Source: Larimichthys crocea
Lineage: Eukaryota; Chordata; Actinopteri; Sciaenidae
Assembly (NCBI RefSeq): GCF_000972845.2
Contig: NC_040032.1
Span: 20,508,248-20,572,247, forward strand
DNA: 64,000 bases
Reading direction: 5' to 3'
The notes under the pieces: model-generated
Databases searched by the model: none
What the model was told of the DNA's origin: nothing
The model's input: only the letters and a program-made list of their open reading frames with translations
Program-made: the position numbers and the translations under genes
Shown: one piece after another, positions 12,185 through 23,185 of the stretch
How positions within the stretch are numbered: position 1 is the first letter of the stretch
Layout of the letters: every line of letters begins with the position of its first letter

Positions 12185-15100
12185 TGTGTGTACATATGTG
12201 TGTACCTGGCCATCCCTCTAACATGCCTCACTACAGGATCAGACTCTCATTGTTTCACAGCTCTGTCTTAACTCCCCCGTCTATCTCTCTGCTGTAAACA
12301 ATCCTACCAGCTGCCAGGACGGCTTTAAATAAACATCAGCCACACAGAAACAATGTCAGCACAAACACACGGGACTGATGTTTCCACCGGGGGGGATCTG
12401 AGGGGGTTTCATTTCAAGCAGCAGCCACTTCTGTGAGGATAACGTGTATGTGATACAGTGATTTCAGTACATGCTAACCTGAATCTGGCAGCTTCTGTAT
12501 GAAACGCAGTGATCGTATTAGTCACGCTGAGTTACAGGATTGCACAGAAACACAGTTTAAAGACAAACGGTGTGTGTGTGTGTGGTTGAATCAGACACAG
12601 TACAGTACACACCAATGAGCTACAACATTATGACCACTGGCAGGAAGCGAAGTGAATAACACTGATTATCTCGTTATCCATCACCTGTCAGTGGGCGGGA
12701 TATATCAGGCAGCAAGTGAACATTTTGTCCTCAAAGTTGATGTTAGAAGCAGGAAAAATGGACAAACGTGAGGATTTGACAAGAGCCAAATGGAGCAGCC
12801 GTTTTGACATGAAGTAGTACGTAAACGTGACTTTCCAGTGAACCAACATGCAGAACAGCAGCACCCTGGCTCTGTTTGACTACTTCATGTCAAAATGGCT
12901 GCTGTGGGAAAAAGTCTATGGTCATGAGCAGCCAAGGCTCATTAATGCACGTGGGTAGTGAAGGGTGGGCCGTATGGTCCGATACATAAGACAAGCTACT
13001 GTAGCTCAAAAGTTAATGCTAGTGTTATGTGTGGCCAGGTAGTGGGAGTGTTTCTTTTTGGGGCTGCTGTTCTCCCTCGTTGTTCCTTCCTCCACAGGGG
13101 GCAGTCAATTTGGTAATCAGGGAGGGGTTAAAGAGGAGGAGGAGGAGGGAGGCTGCTAGTGGGGAAGTGCAGGGTGCGACGGCCTACAGCATTGCTGGCC
13201 CTGTGTTTCCCTCTTTTTGTTTTTTTTGACCAGGGTCTCCATCTCTTTTTGGTTCATTACTTTATGGGTAAAAAAAAGGTTTTTTTCCCCCTTTTTTTTT
13301 TTTCTTCTCTAGTGGCAACTTACCAATAAAGAATCTTTTCTTTTGCAAACTTTGAAACTTTTGTGTGGTGTTCTTTTTATATGCTATGGTCTCATTGACC
13401 CAGCATCAAGTTAAATATATACATTTTATATGAGGGTGTAACAGCTAGTTCTGATAGAAAGATGTCAGAACACAGTACATCACAGACTGTAGCCGCAGAG
13501 CAGTCCGGCTGCCCTTGCAGATCCCTGTCCACTGCTGAAAGATACCACAGCTGTGGAGAAAATGTTTTCTGGTTTTCTCTCTGATGTCTCACTCAACATG
13601 CTACCCACCTCCTGGAAAAAGCTGTGCTCATCTCGCAACTCGATTACTGACTCAGGTAGAGTTAGAGTTTGTACAACAGGTGTTTTATACCACCAGGACG
13701 AGCAGGATTTCAGGTCAAGGGCGGGCCTGAAAATGTAACTATTGTTATTGTTGGTGTTCTCCCGGATGGGAGCTGGGCAAATGGGCAATGTAAGCAGGCT
13801 CAGCAGCCTCTGAGGACATAATGACAGAGGTGAAAAGACTGAGGGTGACGTTGATGGAGGAAGCTTAGACGAGAAAAGGAGAGAGTGACCGACCTGGGAC
13901 TGACTCATGTCATCTTGCATCTCCTCTAAAATATCCTCATCTCTACTTTTCTCTATAATGTCTCCACGCAATTTAATGTAATCAAGGACAAAACTGAGAG
14001 CAGAAACAAACTTGATTTACTGGTTCAAAACTCTGTGACTGCAGGCGGCTAAAGAGGAGAGATTATCACCTACCACTGCTATGAACTGAGTGACTTATCA
14101 GCGCTGCTCCCAGTGCGTGTGTGTGGGTCAGGACTTTGGTATAAAAGCCTGTCAGAGCAAGACATGCTGGGCTGTGTGGGATGACAGCTGAGTGATGCAT
14201 GAAATTTGTGTTTCTGGAGCCAAACTCGTATGTTTTAATGTTTCCTGTGACGCTCTGATGAGCACATTTTATTTGCTGTAATTTGTAATCTCATCCTGGG
14301 TCCTGCCAGGTATCTGTTATTTAAAAACAACAAATGCAATGACATTGAGGTTGAAGCGGATTTTCAGATTTCTTTTGAAGCTGTTAAAGAGCAACTTCAG
14401 TTTACACCCCCAGATACTGTACAGTGGTACAGCTGGTAGTTGGTCTCAAACTAACAACCATCAGCAGATATGTGGTGTCTGTAGCAACGCTTCAATTTTT
14501 TGGCTTGTTTGGTCTCCATCAACTCTTAAAGAATTTTTTATTATTTTTTTGGCCTGCTACTTGGTTGATGAATGCATGAAGATTGAACCATACAGTAAAT
14601 GTGCCATGAGGCTAAGAAGTTCTCTTTTTTTACAGTACAGTTTGGTAGGTACTACCATAGACTCCATAACGTCACCCACTTGGCAGTCCAGCTGCCACCA
14701 CCTCACAGCTAATCCAAAAGAACATGTCAGGAATGGAGAAATTGGCTATAGAGACCAACACAATGTTTTTCTGCTGTGAACCTGGGCATTTTAATATGGA
14801 GCCTTTATAGAAACTGACTCATTTTTGCAGCCAGTCTCAAGTTGCCACTTGAGAAACAGCAGTTTTTGACTTGGACGCAGTTTGAACTACTACTAGTGCT
14901 AGTAGTACTACTAGTGTATGTACGCAACATAAAATAAATGACCATTATTAACAGTTGGTTTCACAGGAGATATGCAGGAAAGTCTGTACGTGAGTTAAAA
15001 GAACAAGATACAGCTTGTTAATCAGTGAACTTTCTTTTTTTTTGTAAATGGAGTATAAATCAAGACAGTCCACATCTCTCCCCTCTGGACTGAAACAGCT

Positions 15101-18100
15101 CCTGGCGTCTCTCTCCGTCCTCTGCTGTGCTCAGCTGGTCAGCACCTGCTTCTCTTTTAGCTCTGCTGCTGCCTGGATACTAAACCTCTTCATCAGTCTG
15201 CTTTGTGACCAAGACTCCAGCAACCTTTTGTTTTATCCTTTACTGTCTGTCTGTGCTCATTAACCATCTTTGACAGCAGCTGATGCTCTTTTACTCACAC
15301 TAGCTTTCCGTTTTACTCTCCCAAAATCCCTGTTTCCCCTCATCCGTCTCCTCCATCACCGCTCTCAAATTCCTCTCGTAGTTGCTTTTCGATTTATTGT
15401 TTTTCTCCTTGGAACTTCTTTTTCTATGTTAGATACCGCAGCATAACCAGTAACACATTTTAGCATTTCAGCAAATCTGCTGTACACTTTTATGCTCTAA
15501 TGTCACTCAGAGTTTGGAGGATTTTCACTTGGATCCATGTGCTTCTACTTAACGCAAATGCTGCTCACCGCTGACAATCATTTTCATTGCAGTTGCAATT
15601 TTATTTCATCTCATGCTCCCTTTTAGATTGGAAGTGGCTTATGAAAACGCTTTTCTAGGTTGAAGCTTGAATTCCTGAAAAGGAAAAGGTTGCCTCGTGT
15701 TTACTTCTGCCAGGAGGGTGAAGCTGAATGTGCCCAAAACTCATAAATGAATTTCCATTAAAAATGGTTGTACACAGACATTGGGTAAAGGGATGATTGG
15801 TAAGTTTTGGGAAAGGGGGGGAGAAAGGAAAGCTCAGCACCGCAAAGCAGTGTAATGTTGGACAGGAGAAGGCACTTAACTGCCAACTGCACCTGTGAAG
15901 CCGCTCAGTGAGGCATAGTGTTCATTTGAAAAGGTTTATATAAACCCACTGAATCTGTTTCCAGATGTCTGAATCATCACTCAAATGTTGTTGAAGGATC
16001 CAAAGTTGTTGTTTTGATCTTGTGAATGTCTGTTTCAACAGATGGATCAATAACCGAGCCAATTACTAGCGTATGTAAGCGCATGTGGGATTTCATCTAT
16101 ATATGCCAAAGCCAGATCTACTACAGAAGCTGTAATAAACTGATTATAAAATATCTCTGTGCAACGAAGAAATAGATCACATGAACATGAAAGTTTGAGC
16201 AGACATTTATCGTGACAGGATAAAAAAAATTCAGTTTTGTTTTTTTATTTTTGTTTACCATGTCAAAATATCTCCACCAGTATTCGATGTATCGCCACTG
16301 AATGTGGTTCAGATGTTTCTCTTTAACAACTTTAGTTAAATTAGGAATGTACCCTTGAGTCATTTTTAAAGGCCTGAAGACATTATTTGTTAGTAAAAAT
16401 AAGTTTTACACATAACCTTGGGTGACTTTTGTTGTCTTGTCTTTTTTTTGAGATTCCCAACAGCACGTGAAATAATAAATTACGTTAGGATTAGGACAAA
16501 TGTTACATATTACCAAATGACGGATGAATTAAGTCTTTTCACATGTTGTCACAAAACATTTTTGCTGTTGCTGTTTGTGTCCCGTGAAACCAACAGTTAA
16601 CGGTGACGATTTTAAATTACATACATACATACATAACATAACTCACATACGTGGAAAAATGTAAAGGCGGCTGTTGTTTAGCTCAGTTGGTAGAGCATCG
16701 GTCCCATGTACGAAGGCTCAGTCTTTGCCGCAGCGGCCCAGAATTCGAATCCGACCTGTGGCTCTTTCCTGCATGTCATTCCCCGTCTCTCTCTCTCCTC
16801 ACATTCCTGTCACTCTTCAGCTGTCTCTATACAATAAAGCTTGAAAGGCCCAAAAAAATATCCCAAAAACAAAAAAAGCATAACAGCCTTTTAGTGACGT
16901 GCGTAGTGAAGCCTATTAGCTTTGGCTGAATTGACTGAATGACCTTTGACTGAATTTTTCACCTCCACATAGTAATTAAGAAGGGAACGCTTCAGAGAGG
17001 AATGATTACAGTGATCAATAACTCATACAGTACGTACATATGTGGAAAAACCTAAATATATTCTAAAACGGAGACATGAGAGAAAGAAACTCTCCCTCCC
17101 TCGTCCAGTTGTGCACCTGTTGACTCTACACTCTCCCCTTTATCGTCTCTTTATTCTTGCCTTTCTGTTTCTTTTTTAGTTTAGCCGCGGCCGTGTTGTT
17201 GCTCACTCCGTCACTGCTCGGCCTCCACAGTCACCACCCACGCCTCAGCGGCAGCTGTCACCATGACGCCCCGCGGGGGAACGCTGCCCGGCAGGCGGGG
17301 AGATGGAAGCTGGGAACCGAAGCCTAAAAAAAATCTGACAGTGTATAATGTAATCCTCCTCCTGTCCTCTGCTTTCCTGTCTGCATCTGAATTGCTCATA
17401 TCATGAATTTCATGTATTTTACCTCTGGTTTTGTTGATATAACCGTTTAAAATTATGAGTCTTATGAAGACAATATGCATTTGGCCCGTAAATAAAGGGC
17501 ATATAAGACGTGATAGGTTTGGTATGTGTCATTTTCCACTAAGCAGCGGAAAAATTATTAATGGTTTGCTTTGAATGAACAGTTTGGTATTGAGACTTTA
17601 AAAGTCAACTGCTGCATCCAATAAAGGGAGAGATGACACATTTAACTTGATTTTGAATTATAAATCATCATAAATGATGATTTTAAATCAGCACATCATC
17701 TTATTTCATTAGCTTCTGATTAGGTCCTGTGTCAACAGACTTTTTCTGAGTCTGTTACGTACCGAGTCTCCACTGCTTCCAGGAAATAGCCACAGCCTCC
17801 CACTCTCGAGTCCAACACTAACAAAACTTCTCGCCTTCTCCCGCCCACTCGGCTTTTTTATGTTATCGAAATGGACATACTTCTCGCACAAACTCACTGC
17901 CGTCCCCCACCCTCCACAACCCTCGACACCCCTCGTGCCAAACTGCAGCTGGCATGCCGAAGAGTACCGAAGAGACCGACTGGGAATTCAGAGCTCGACA
18001 GATTTGTTTATGTACGAGTCAGACAGTACACTCAGTGCTTGTTAACCGGTAGATACTAATCCTACAGTGTGCAGAGAGACTCACTGCTGCAATGCAGACT

Positions 18101-19638
18101 TTTTTGTTTACTTGGTGTTTAGAGTGAATAATGTTTTTTACATTTAAGCTCTTTGCTCTTGTGATCTCTAAACTCTTCTCTGTGGTCGTCCCCAAATGGT
18201 GGAATGACCTACCAACGGCTACTAGAACAGCAACATCCCTTTCTACCTTTAAAAAAACTTGTAAAAACCTTTCTGTTTCGAGAATGCTTCCCTGCCTAAC
18301 AAAACTAACAACTATTCTGTGCTCCTTTACACCTTTCTCAGCTTATGTCCTCCTCTGTAAGTCGCTTTGGATAAAAGCGTCTGCTAAATGCAATGGAATG
18401 TAATGTAATCTGAAAGGTGCCAGATAACTAAAAAAAAAAAAAAATTATATAGAGGTCTGACACAATATCGAATTCGACGACAATAACATTAGATCTTCAA
18501 GGCACAATGTGTCACCTTAACATCCTCCTCCTCTCTGGGGAATGCTCTCCAAATACCACCATTATGACAGATGTTAAAATACAGCAGCGTAGGCCGCCCC
18601 TATTCAGCTACAGACAGTTCACTCAGGAGGCAGATTTATGCCTAATAACAAGATTATTTATCGTTTTCTATCCTGATCCACATTTCTCTTCCTCTAATAT
18701 TTCCTGCTTGGGCTGCGATTGCAGCATTATTGAATCATTAATTTTACCTCTGCTGTCAATCTTTGTCGTCACATTTTAACTCGTTACAGGTCACAGCAAC
18801 GTGTATGTGCTCGCTACATGCATGAATGTGACTCCGTAGGAGACTGATAGGATAACAAATATTAAAGGTAATGCAAAACTTATCGAAATGTAGTGCTTTT
18901 TTTTTATTATTATTTTATTTTATAGTATAATATGTTAAATGACTTAAGAGACACCTTCAAGAACCACTACAGGGAGGTAACGTACCAACAATGGTACAGG
19001 TACCATAGTTTGAGAGCCAGTGGACTAGTTGGTTAAACCTTGTTATCCTCGCTTTGACGAATACTTGTCAGTCTCGCTGTATATGTTGACTAAGAGGCTT
19101 GTTTAGTTGGCTAACGTACATTTTAACATTTTAGACGTTTAAAACAGCAAACAGAATATACTGGGTATCTAATAGGCTTTAAATTTTGTTCCATTTTCAC
19201 TGTTCTGAGTGTTTGTCAACAGAGAGGCACTGAACAAGAAAACGAATTAACCAACAACAGCAGTTTGTTCACATTACCTGGCATGCTGATCCAGGTCGCT
19301 TGTGGCATTGGATGAGGGACCTGCAGAGGAACAGGTGGCGACAGGGTTTGAGGAGGACCAAACTGCGGCGGCTCCCTGGGCAGCTGTGGAGGATGTGATG
19401 GTGGAAGAGATGGTGGTGGAGGAGGAGGAGGAAGAGTAGGATGTCCTGCGGGCTGACAGCTGAGCGGCTCCATCTCTACGGTTCGCAGACATTGCTCCCT
19501 CAGCCTCTCCTCGTGGCGGCGCTTCAGTCTTCGCTGCAGGAAGCTGCAGAAGCAGCAGAGCATAACTATGACGGCCCAGACCAACCAGAAGCCGGAGAAA
19601 CAGGCCAGGAAGGTGTAGGTGCCCTGTGACATCACCAT
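8660..19638 (-). CDS. prr7: PRR7, proline-rich transmembrane synaptic adaptor
   Basis: Two coding exons, complement(19278-19638) and complement(8660-9228), encode 309 residues (human about 274). PRR7 is a small type III membrane adaptor of the postsynaptic density and lymphocytes. It is known to bind PDZ and WW partners and to affect Jun signalling. Visible features are a start [10 protein letters not shown] as in mammals, in a good Kozak context (ACCGCCATGG), and a membrane segment at about residues 9-33 ending in a Cys-rich LCCFCSF juxtamembrane palmitoylation-type motif. A basic stretch [11 protein letters not shown] follows, then a proline tract at about 69-91. Two PPxY WW ligands occur at 128-131 (PPCY) and 141-144 (PPPY), and a class I PDZ ligand TAV ends the protein. 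The donor CAG|GTAATG and acceptor TTGTTGCAG|ACACC join in phase to give Asp121. Residues 258-289 are a Gly-Leu/Ile-Gln repeat absent from the human protein. grk6 lies upstream in the same orientation, as in mammals. Confidence 0.94.
9450..9715 (+). repeat. Dispersed repeat family A, internally deleted copy
   Basis: It starts with AAACTGCAGTTCCTTGAACG and CCACTTGAGGCTAGCTC, then jumps from AACTTCACAGCAG directly to the GGCAGAGGCAGGACTGCCA block. The middle portion seen in the copy at 27865-28395 is therefore missing. It lies in the prr7 intron, antisense to the gene. Confidence 0.75.
10880..11035 (+). mobile_element. LINE fragment (3' coding remnant)
   Basis: The segment TCATGAGCTCTGGGTAGTAA through AATGAGATCGCGGATACAAG to GGGTAAGAAGCTTGGATATC matches a common fish non-LTR retrotransposon C-terminal coding region. 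The fragment at 40985-41330 continues the same family. It is too short and disrupted to encode protein. Confidence 0.55.
11880..11985 (+). repeat. Dispersed repeat family A, short fragment
   Basis: Shared blocks ACTGTACTGAGGCTGAATTT, ATAACTCACC and TTGCATAATTAAAAGCGTGG correspond to the middle of the copy at 27865-28395. Confidence 0.6.
12136..12181. repeat. (TA)n microsatellite
   Basis: Forty-six bases of perfect TA repeat inside the prr7 intron. Confidence 0.95.
12794..12903. repeat. Short fold-back element inside the Tc1-like remnant
   Basis: Arms of 25 bases at 12794-12818 and 12879-12903 are reverse complements with one mismatch (core TTTTGACATGAAGTAGT). The loop is 60 bases. The element interrupts the expected transposase sequence. 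Confidence 0.6.
13023..13443 (+). mobile_element. Solo LTR inserted in Tc1-like remnant
   Basis: The 421-base insert begins TGTTATGTGTGG and ends GGTGTAACA, giving TG...CA ends with inverted TGTTA/TAACA. It is flanked by a direct GCTAG on both sides (13018-13022 and 13444-13448), a 5-base target duplication typical of retroviral-type integration. An AATAAA lies at about 13325. No gag or pol sequence remains, so it is a solo LTR formed by recombination. The interrupted host sequence on both sides is a single Tc1-like element, which confirms the insertion. Confidence 0.75.
13480..13971 (-). other. Unrecognised 163-codon open frame
   Basis: An uninterrupted minus-strand frame begins [20 protein letters not shown]. 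The middle is Ser/Pro/Leu-rich and a downstream part reads [18 protein letters not shown]. The last 25 or so codons run antisense through the Tc1-like remnant, so a native product could only come from about 13556-13971. The acidic helix-like segments are loosely reminiscent of the BESS-type C-termini of transposon-encoded MADF proteins, but I cannot identify a family. Intronic to prr7 on the same strand. Confidence 0.2.
14645..14895 (-). repeat. Dispersed repeat family A, degraded copy
   Basis: Read on the minus strand it contains CAACTTGAGACTGGCTGCA, an AAAATGCCCAGGTTCACAGC-type block and the terminal GTGACGTTATGGAGTCTATG, in the order seen at 27865-28395. Confidence 0.55.
16672..16870 (+). 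mobile_element. tRNA-derived SINE
   Basis: The head has a pol III A box (TAGCTCAGTTGGTAGAGCA) and a B box (GAATTCGAATCC) about 50 bases apart. The typical fish SINE body follows (CTTTCCTGCATGTCATTCCC, a CTCTCTCTC run, ACAATAAAG) and an A-rich end after AAAGGCCC. The tRNA part cannot fold as a functional tRNA and carries the SINE body, so it is not annotated as a tRNA gene. Confidence 0.8.
17185..17310. promoter_or_regulatory. CpG-rich island-like patch in prr7 intron
   Basis: A GC-rich interval contains many CpGs (GCCGCGGCCG, CGCCTCAGCGGC, GACGCCCCGCGGGG) within an otherwise AT-rich intron. It may be an internal promoter or enhancer, or the remnant of a first exon. There is no recognisable repeat in it. 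Confidence 0.25.
17263..17406 (+). other. Short ORF, 47 codons, with hydrophobic C-terminus
   Basis: An ATG in reasonable context (GTCACCATGA) opens a frame [19 protein letters not shown], then a Lys-rich turn and a 19-residue hydrophobic end ([19 protein letters not shown]). It overlaps the CpG-rich patch. No homologue is recognised. It could be chance, an antisense transcript or an exon of an undetected gene. Confidence 0.15.
17870..18415 (+). mobile_element. L2/CR1-type LINE 3' end
   Basis: A reading frame segment [14 protein letters not shown] then [11 protein letters not shown] is the conserved C-terminal signature of fish CR1/L2 retrotransposon polyproteins (PxxWNxLP...STFKxxLK). It is followed by the classic tail TAAGTCGCTTTGGATAAAAG, CGTCTGCTAAATG and an AATGTAATGTAAT microsatellite. 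The 5' part is truncated. Confidence 0.8.
19278..19638 (-). CDS. prr7: prr7 coding exon 1 (start, TM segment, Pro tract)
   Basis: This exon encodes residues 1-120 plus the first base of codon 121. The [10 protein letters not shown] start is identical to mammalian PRR7. The donor is CAG|GTAATG. Upstream on the minus strand, an acceptor-like TTTCCCATCATCCAG places a possible exon start at 19720, giving 82 bases of 5' UTR in this exon. Confidence 0.94.
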
Positions 19639-20523
19639 GGCGGTGACAGGACGGGCTGAGAGTTCCCCTCCCGAGGCAGGAAGAAGCGATTTTAGACGAG
19701 CGGGATGTACGTAAGGTCCTCTGGATGATGGGAAACTTGGTCAATGAGCCAAATTCTGGCACATTTATCACATTCGGTGCAAAAAATATTAAAGAGCTGA
19801 CACAGCTATTCTGTTGGTCTGTAATCCAAGGTGATTAAAAAGTGACAGTTGAGCCACTTGACTTGAACACTGATAAGTTTGTTAGTCTGGTAAAGTTGAA
19901 ACATAAGTCAAAATCAACACAAAAAAATTATTTAAAATATCCTGAAAATAAGAACTGGGCCTTACTTGTTGAAACTGAAACAGAATGGTATCCAAGATCC
20001 TCAAAATAGCCTGAACAAGATAAAGTTATGATAATTTAAATAAAAAAACTGTCCATGTCGATGTTGAGGAAATCCAGCTCTTCTGGATCTTAACATTCGA
20101 TATTCTGCAGCTGCAGTCTTGGTTTGTGTGAAAATCTTATGCTTTTCTGGAATATTTAAAGTAAATTCAATTTAAAAAATCAGTCTGTACACATTTAAAC
20201 TTACAGAATGGTCATAAAACAAAAAAAAAATCTAATTTCTTTGCAAATCTTCTGTATCCATCCAGATGTTTTCAGCTCCTCTGCAGCACATTTACATGGA
20301 AATAAATCTTGGGATTCACACACAGACAGACGCTGTTGTTCCACAAGACTACAGATGAACTCTGCATCACTTTCGCAGGTGTTTCAGCAGCAGGAAACAT
20401 TGATTTGAATTCGCCAAAAGGCTCCACCAGACTCCTCAATAATCCACCCTCTCTGTTTTCTTCAAAGGCTACTGCGGCTCAAAATGTTTTTTGGGAAATG
20501 TCAAGTAACGTTGAAATCATGAC

Positions 20524-20783
20524 CTGATTCTTGAGGCCTCCAGTCCAAGAGGGAAAAGAGGGGAAAGAAAAATAGTGGGTCAAACAAACTGAGTCGGTGT
20601 CCAATCAGAAGCGCCAAAAACCCCAGAGGTGATATGTGAATCCCCATCGGGCGGGTTCATCCATGTGAAGTCAAGCTGGTCCCTTGAGGGCTCTGGGGGA
20701 CTGGAGTCGGGGGTTCGCCTGCACCGCTGGGATGCCAAATTCTTCCCTTACAGATCCCAGCTGGACTCCTCGACCACGCCACT
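20524..20783 (-). other. prr7: Candidate 5' UTR exon of prr7
   Basis: On the minus strand an acceptor TGTGTCTTTGTAG is followed by about 260 bases of relatively GC-rich sequence, ending at a donor-like AATCAG|GTCATG. It lies upstream of the coding exon in the correct orientation and is not a recognised repeat. Splice signals alone do not establish it. Confidence 0.2.
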
Positions 20784-21164
20784 CTACAAAGACACACAGG
20801 GATGAAACAAGACCATCACCGATTATCAGAGGACAAATTCAGACAATATTTTCAATACAGTGAGATCTCGAAGCAGTAACAACAGCGCAGAGGCCGTGTG
20901 CTTATGAATCTCAGCTGTTCAGGCAGGATTATGACGCTGACCTCAGGGGGTGAGTATCAGTTTCACACTTCAGAGAGCTGCTCGCAGAGAAAATATTCAC
21001 TGTGATGTAGTGAAAGACAAAAAATGTGACTGAAACCTAGAAAACAGGACACATTGTTCCTTATTGTTTTTTAAACTAATGGATTACTTCAGTTATTCCT
21101 TCCACGCTGCATGCTTCGTAAAAGCTCTTACAAGTTACTGATAGTTAAGAACAAGTTCCCAAGG

Positions 21165-21430
21165 TAAACAATTAAAGGAACAATGTGTAGTGTATAGCTA
21201 CTCTTTCCAAGAATGAAGAGAGAAACTAGGGTGGCGTAAAATGTGTGAAACATGTGAAAGGTCCATTTTGTAGAGACATGGTGGATTCCTCTCATTCTAA
21301 AACATAATGAGCCTTATTTTGCGGTGATTATACATTAATGAAAACCTAGTTATGAATATTATATTCTAATTCTGCCATATTCTGTAAATAGAGCCTCCTA
21401 AATCTTACAACTGGACCTTAAGCCAGGTGT
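21165..21430 (-). repeat. Non-autonomous transposon-like repeat (family D)
   Basis: It begins TTAAAGGAACAATGTGTAG and ends with a CAACTGGACCTTA block. The interior has ATAATGAGCCTTATTTTGC and GTGATTATACATTAATGAAAA. A reverse-oriented relative lies at 38865-39060, and a second fragment (21640-21750) carries the same terminal CAAACTGGACCTTTAA. This is a common teleost short repeat; its terminal sequences suggest a DNA transposon derivative. Confidence 0.65.
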
Positions 21431-21639
21431 TTTCTGATCTGACACCCATGGATGTGTAAACAGAACTTTCAACTGTTACTGGAGTCATTTTGTAAGGGTT
21501 GTGTATGGGAAAATGTCTAATTGGTCCAGTGTGCATCAGGTGACGGACGCTAATGCTTTCATTGCACGGTTTGGCCTCCATGTCCAATTGGATTCAAAAC
21601 CCAGTTTTCTTGTGTCTCTATCGACAAGACCTCATCCCC

Positions 21640-21750
21640 TCCTTCCAAGTGTAATAGAGAACTCTTTATACAGTGTTTAGTTTGTCCATTCTGAATATTA
21701 TATTCTGTAAATTGAGCCCCCTAGATCCAACAAACTGGACCTTTAAGTAA
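21640..21750 (-). repeat. Family D repeat, fragment
   Basis: It contains GAATATTATATTCTGTAAAT, then AGCCCCCTAGATCCAACAAA and CTGGACCTTTAAG, a second partial copy about 210 bases from the one above. Confidence 0.6.
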
Positions 21751-22422
21751 GCCCTACTATTAGGACTTTTACTTCAGTAAATGATGTAGGTACTTCTTCC
21801 ATCACTCCATGTTTTGCTCTAGTCATATGTTCGATAATGTCAGACTATTTCCTTTGACTGCTTCTGTGTTTTTCTCAGAAATCATTAACATGCTGCAGGG
21901 GAAACAGTCTGTGGCCTCTAAATGGTGGAAAACAGAATACATAAATGATGCTGTATTAAAACTGCAGCAGAATAATCACACACAAACAGCTTTTCTCTTA
22001 ATTTGCTTCAAACTGTGTGTTTAGGATTTCTGCATCTTGATCAGCAGCTGATGCCTGCAAAATTTAAGCTGGCGCCACAACTGAGTTTGCAAATTGATGG
22101 TGTTAGTATGCTTCACTGCAGTGACAAGACCAAGTAAATATGTCTTTCCTCCGGACACTGAGATGTTTTTGTTCCAGTTAAATGAGACTGGAGCCAATGG
22201 TGGAGAAGAGAAGGTGCCGCAGGTCTTCATGTCACTGACCTCAAACAGATGGGCTATAATTAGACTGCAAACCTCCATCTGGTGCTCTTGTGTGAAGATT
22301 TCTGCTGACAGAAAATTTTATTAACTTTTATTAACTGGTGGTGGAGAGGTTAATCATTAAGAGGCTCAGTGAAGAGTTGGTTACAACATTTAAGGGAGTA
22401 AACTTCATGATAAAGCAGTTAT

Positions 22423-22465
<43 letters not shown>
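22423..22465. repeat. (GATA)n microsatellite
   Basis: About ten tandem GATA units followed by a T run. Confidence 0.95.
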
Positions 22466-22499
22466 TTTTTTTTTTTTGTTATTTAAGTGTGTTCAAATT

Positions 22500-22640
22500 A
22501 TATTAAGGCTTAGTTATAATAATTATCAGCATGGATGCTTTGACTAACAGAAAGGTGCTGTTACAGGTAACTTATTTGAGCAACCAGGCATCATTTGACC
22601 TGCCTTAGCTAATCAGTAAGATTCTTCACAGTAATTAATC
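22500..22640 (+). repeat. Dispersed repeat family A, fragment
   Basis: It shares the order AAGGCTTAGTTAT, GGATGCTTTGACT, then TTTGAGCAACCAGGCATCAT and CCTGCCTTAG with the other copies. Confidence 0.55.
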
Positions 22641-23185
22641 TAAGCTGACATCACTGGATTAGTGAAAACTGGACTCCTATAGACCTTTTTTAAAACACAA
22701 TGCGACAATAGCAGCACGGCTCTCTGAAACCCATTATTTCCGATGGCTTGCACGGCACCACAACGTTTTTTTCTTGCAGCGCAGCACAACACACCACCGA
22801 CGCACCTGCACAAGTTCAAGCAGGCCGTTACTCTTGTTAATCGTCTGTGTTTGGAGGTGAGTCATCAGCCAACGACCCTCCAGATGCTCTTGTGGGACAG
22901 ATTTGTCTTCAATATGAGTGCCTGCTAATTTTACAATCTAAAGATCATCTGCTCATCACCTTTGGGATCCGCCGTCAGATTTGTCACAGTTCTTCCATTC
23001 GTCAGCAACGCCAAAATTACACATTTTTTGGGGGGGAAAATGCTGAGGTTATGAATGTAATATTTCTTTCCTTTCCTGTCTGAACAGCTCCTGAGGGAAT
23101 CACCATCACTTTGAAATACGCTCAACAGTCGTGACTCATCCTGTCTTCTACAATATCTCATGCAGACTCAACTGAAAACATGACA

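Larger units (their letters stand above)
12605..13555 (+). mobile_element. Tc1-like DNA transposon remnant, interrupted
   Basis: Left part 12605-12793 has the terminal-region sequence CAATGAGCTACAACATTATG. It continues into a recognisable transposase N-terminus starting MDKREDL (ATG near 12758), the DNA-binding start of Tc1/mariner proteins. Middle part 12915-13023 (CCAAGGCTCATTAATGCACG, TACTGTAGCTCAAAAG) and right part 13444-13555 (GATGTCAGAACACAGTACAT, then the GTCCACTGCTGAAAG block) continue the same element. Most of the transposase gene is deleted, so the element is inactive. It is split by a short fold-back at 12794-12903 and by a solo LTR at 13023-13443. Confidence 0.75.

Noticed and set aside
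14886..14915. Near-palindromic CTAGTA-rich sequence as a regulatory site
   Set aside because: It is short and low-complexity with no supporting context.
16672..16745. Possible tRNA gene with A and B boxes
   Set aside because: The acceptor and anticodon arms do not pair properly and the sequence continues into a typical SINE body, so it is a tRNA-derived retroposon.
22423..22465. Short regular repeats as a CRISPR-like array
   Set aside because: A simple GATA microsatellite without spacers in a vertebrate genome.
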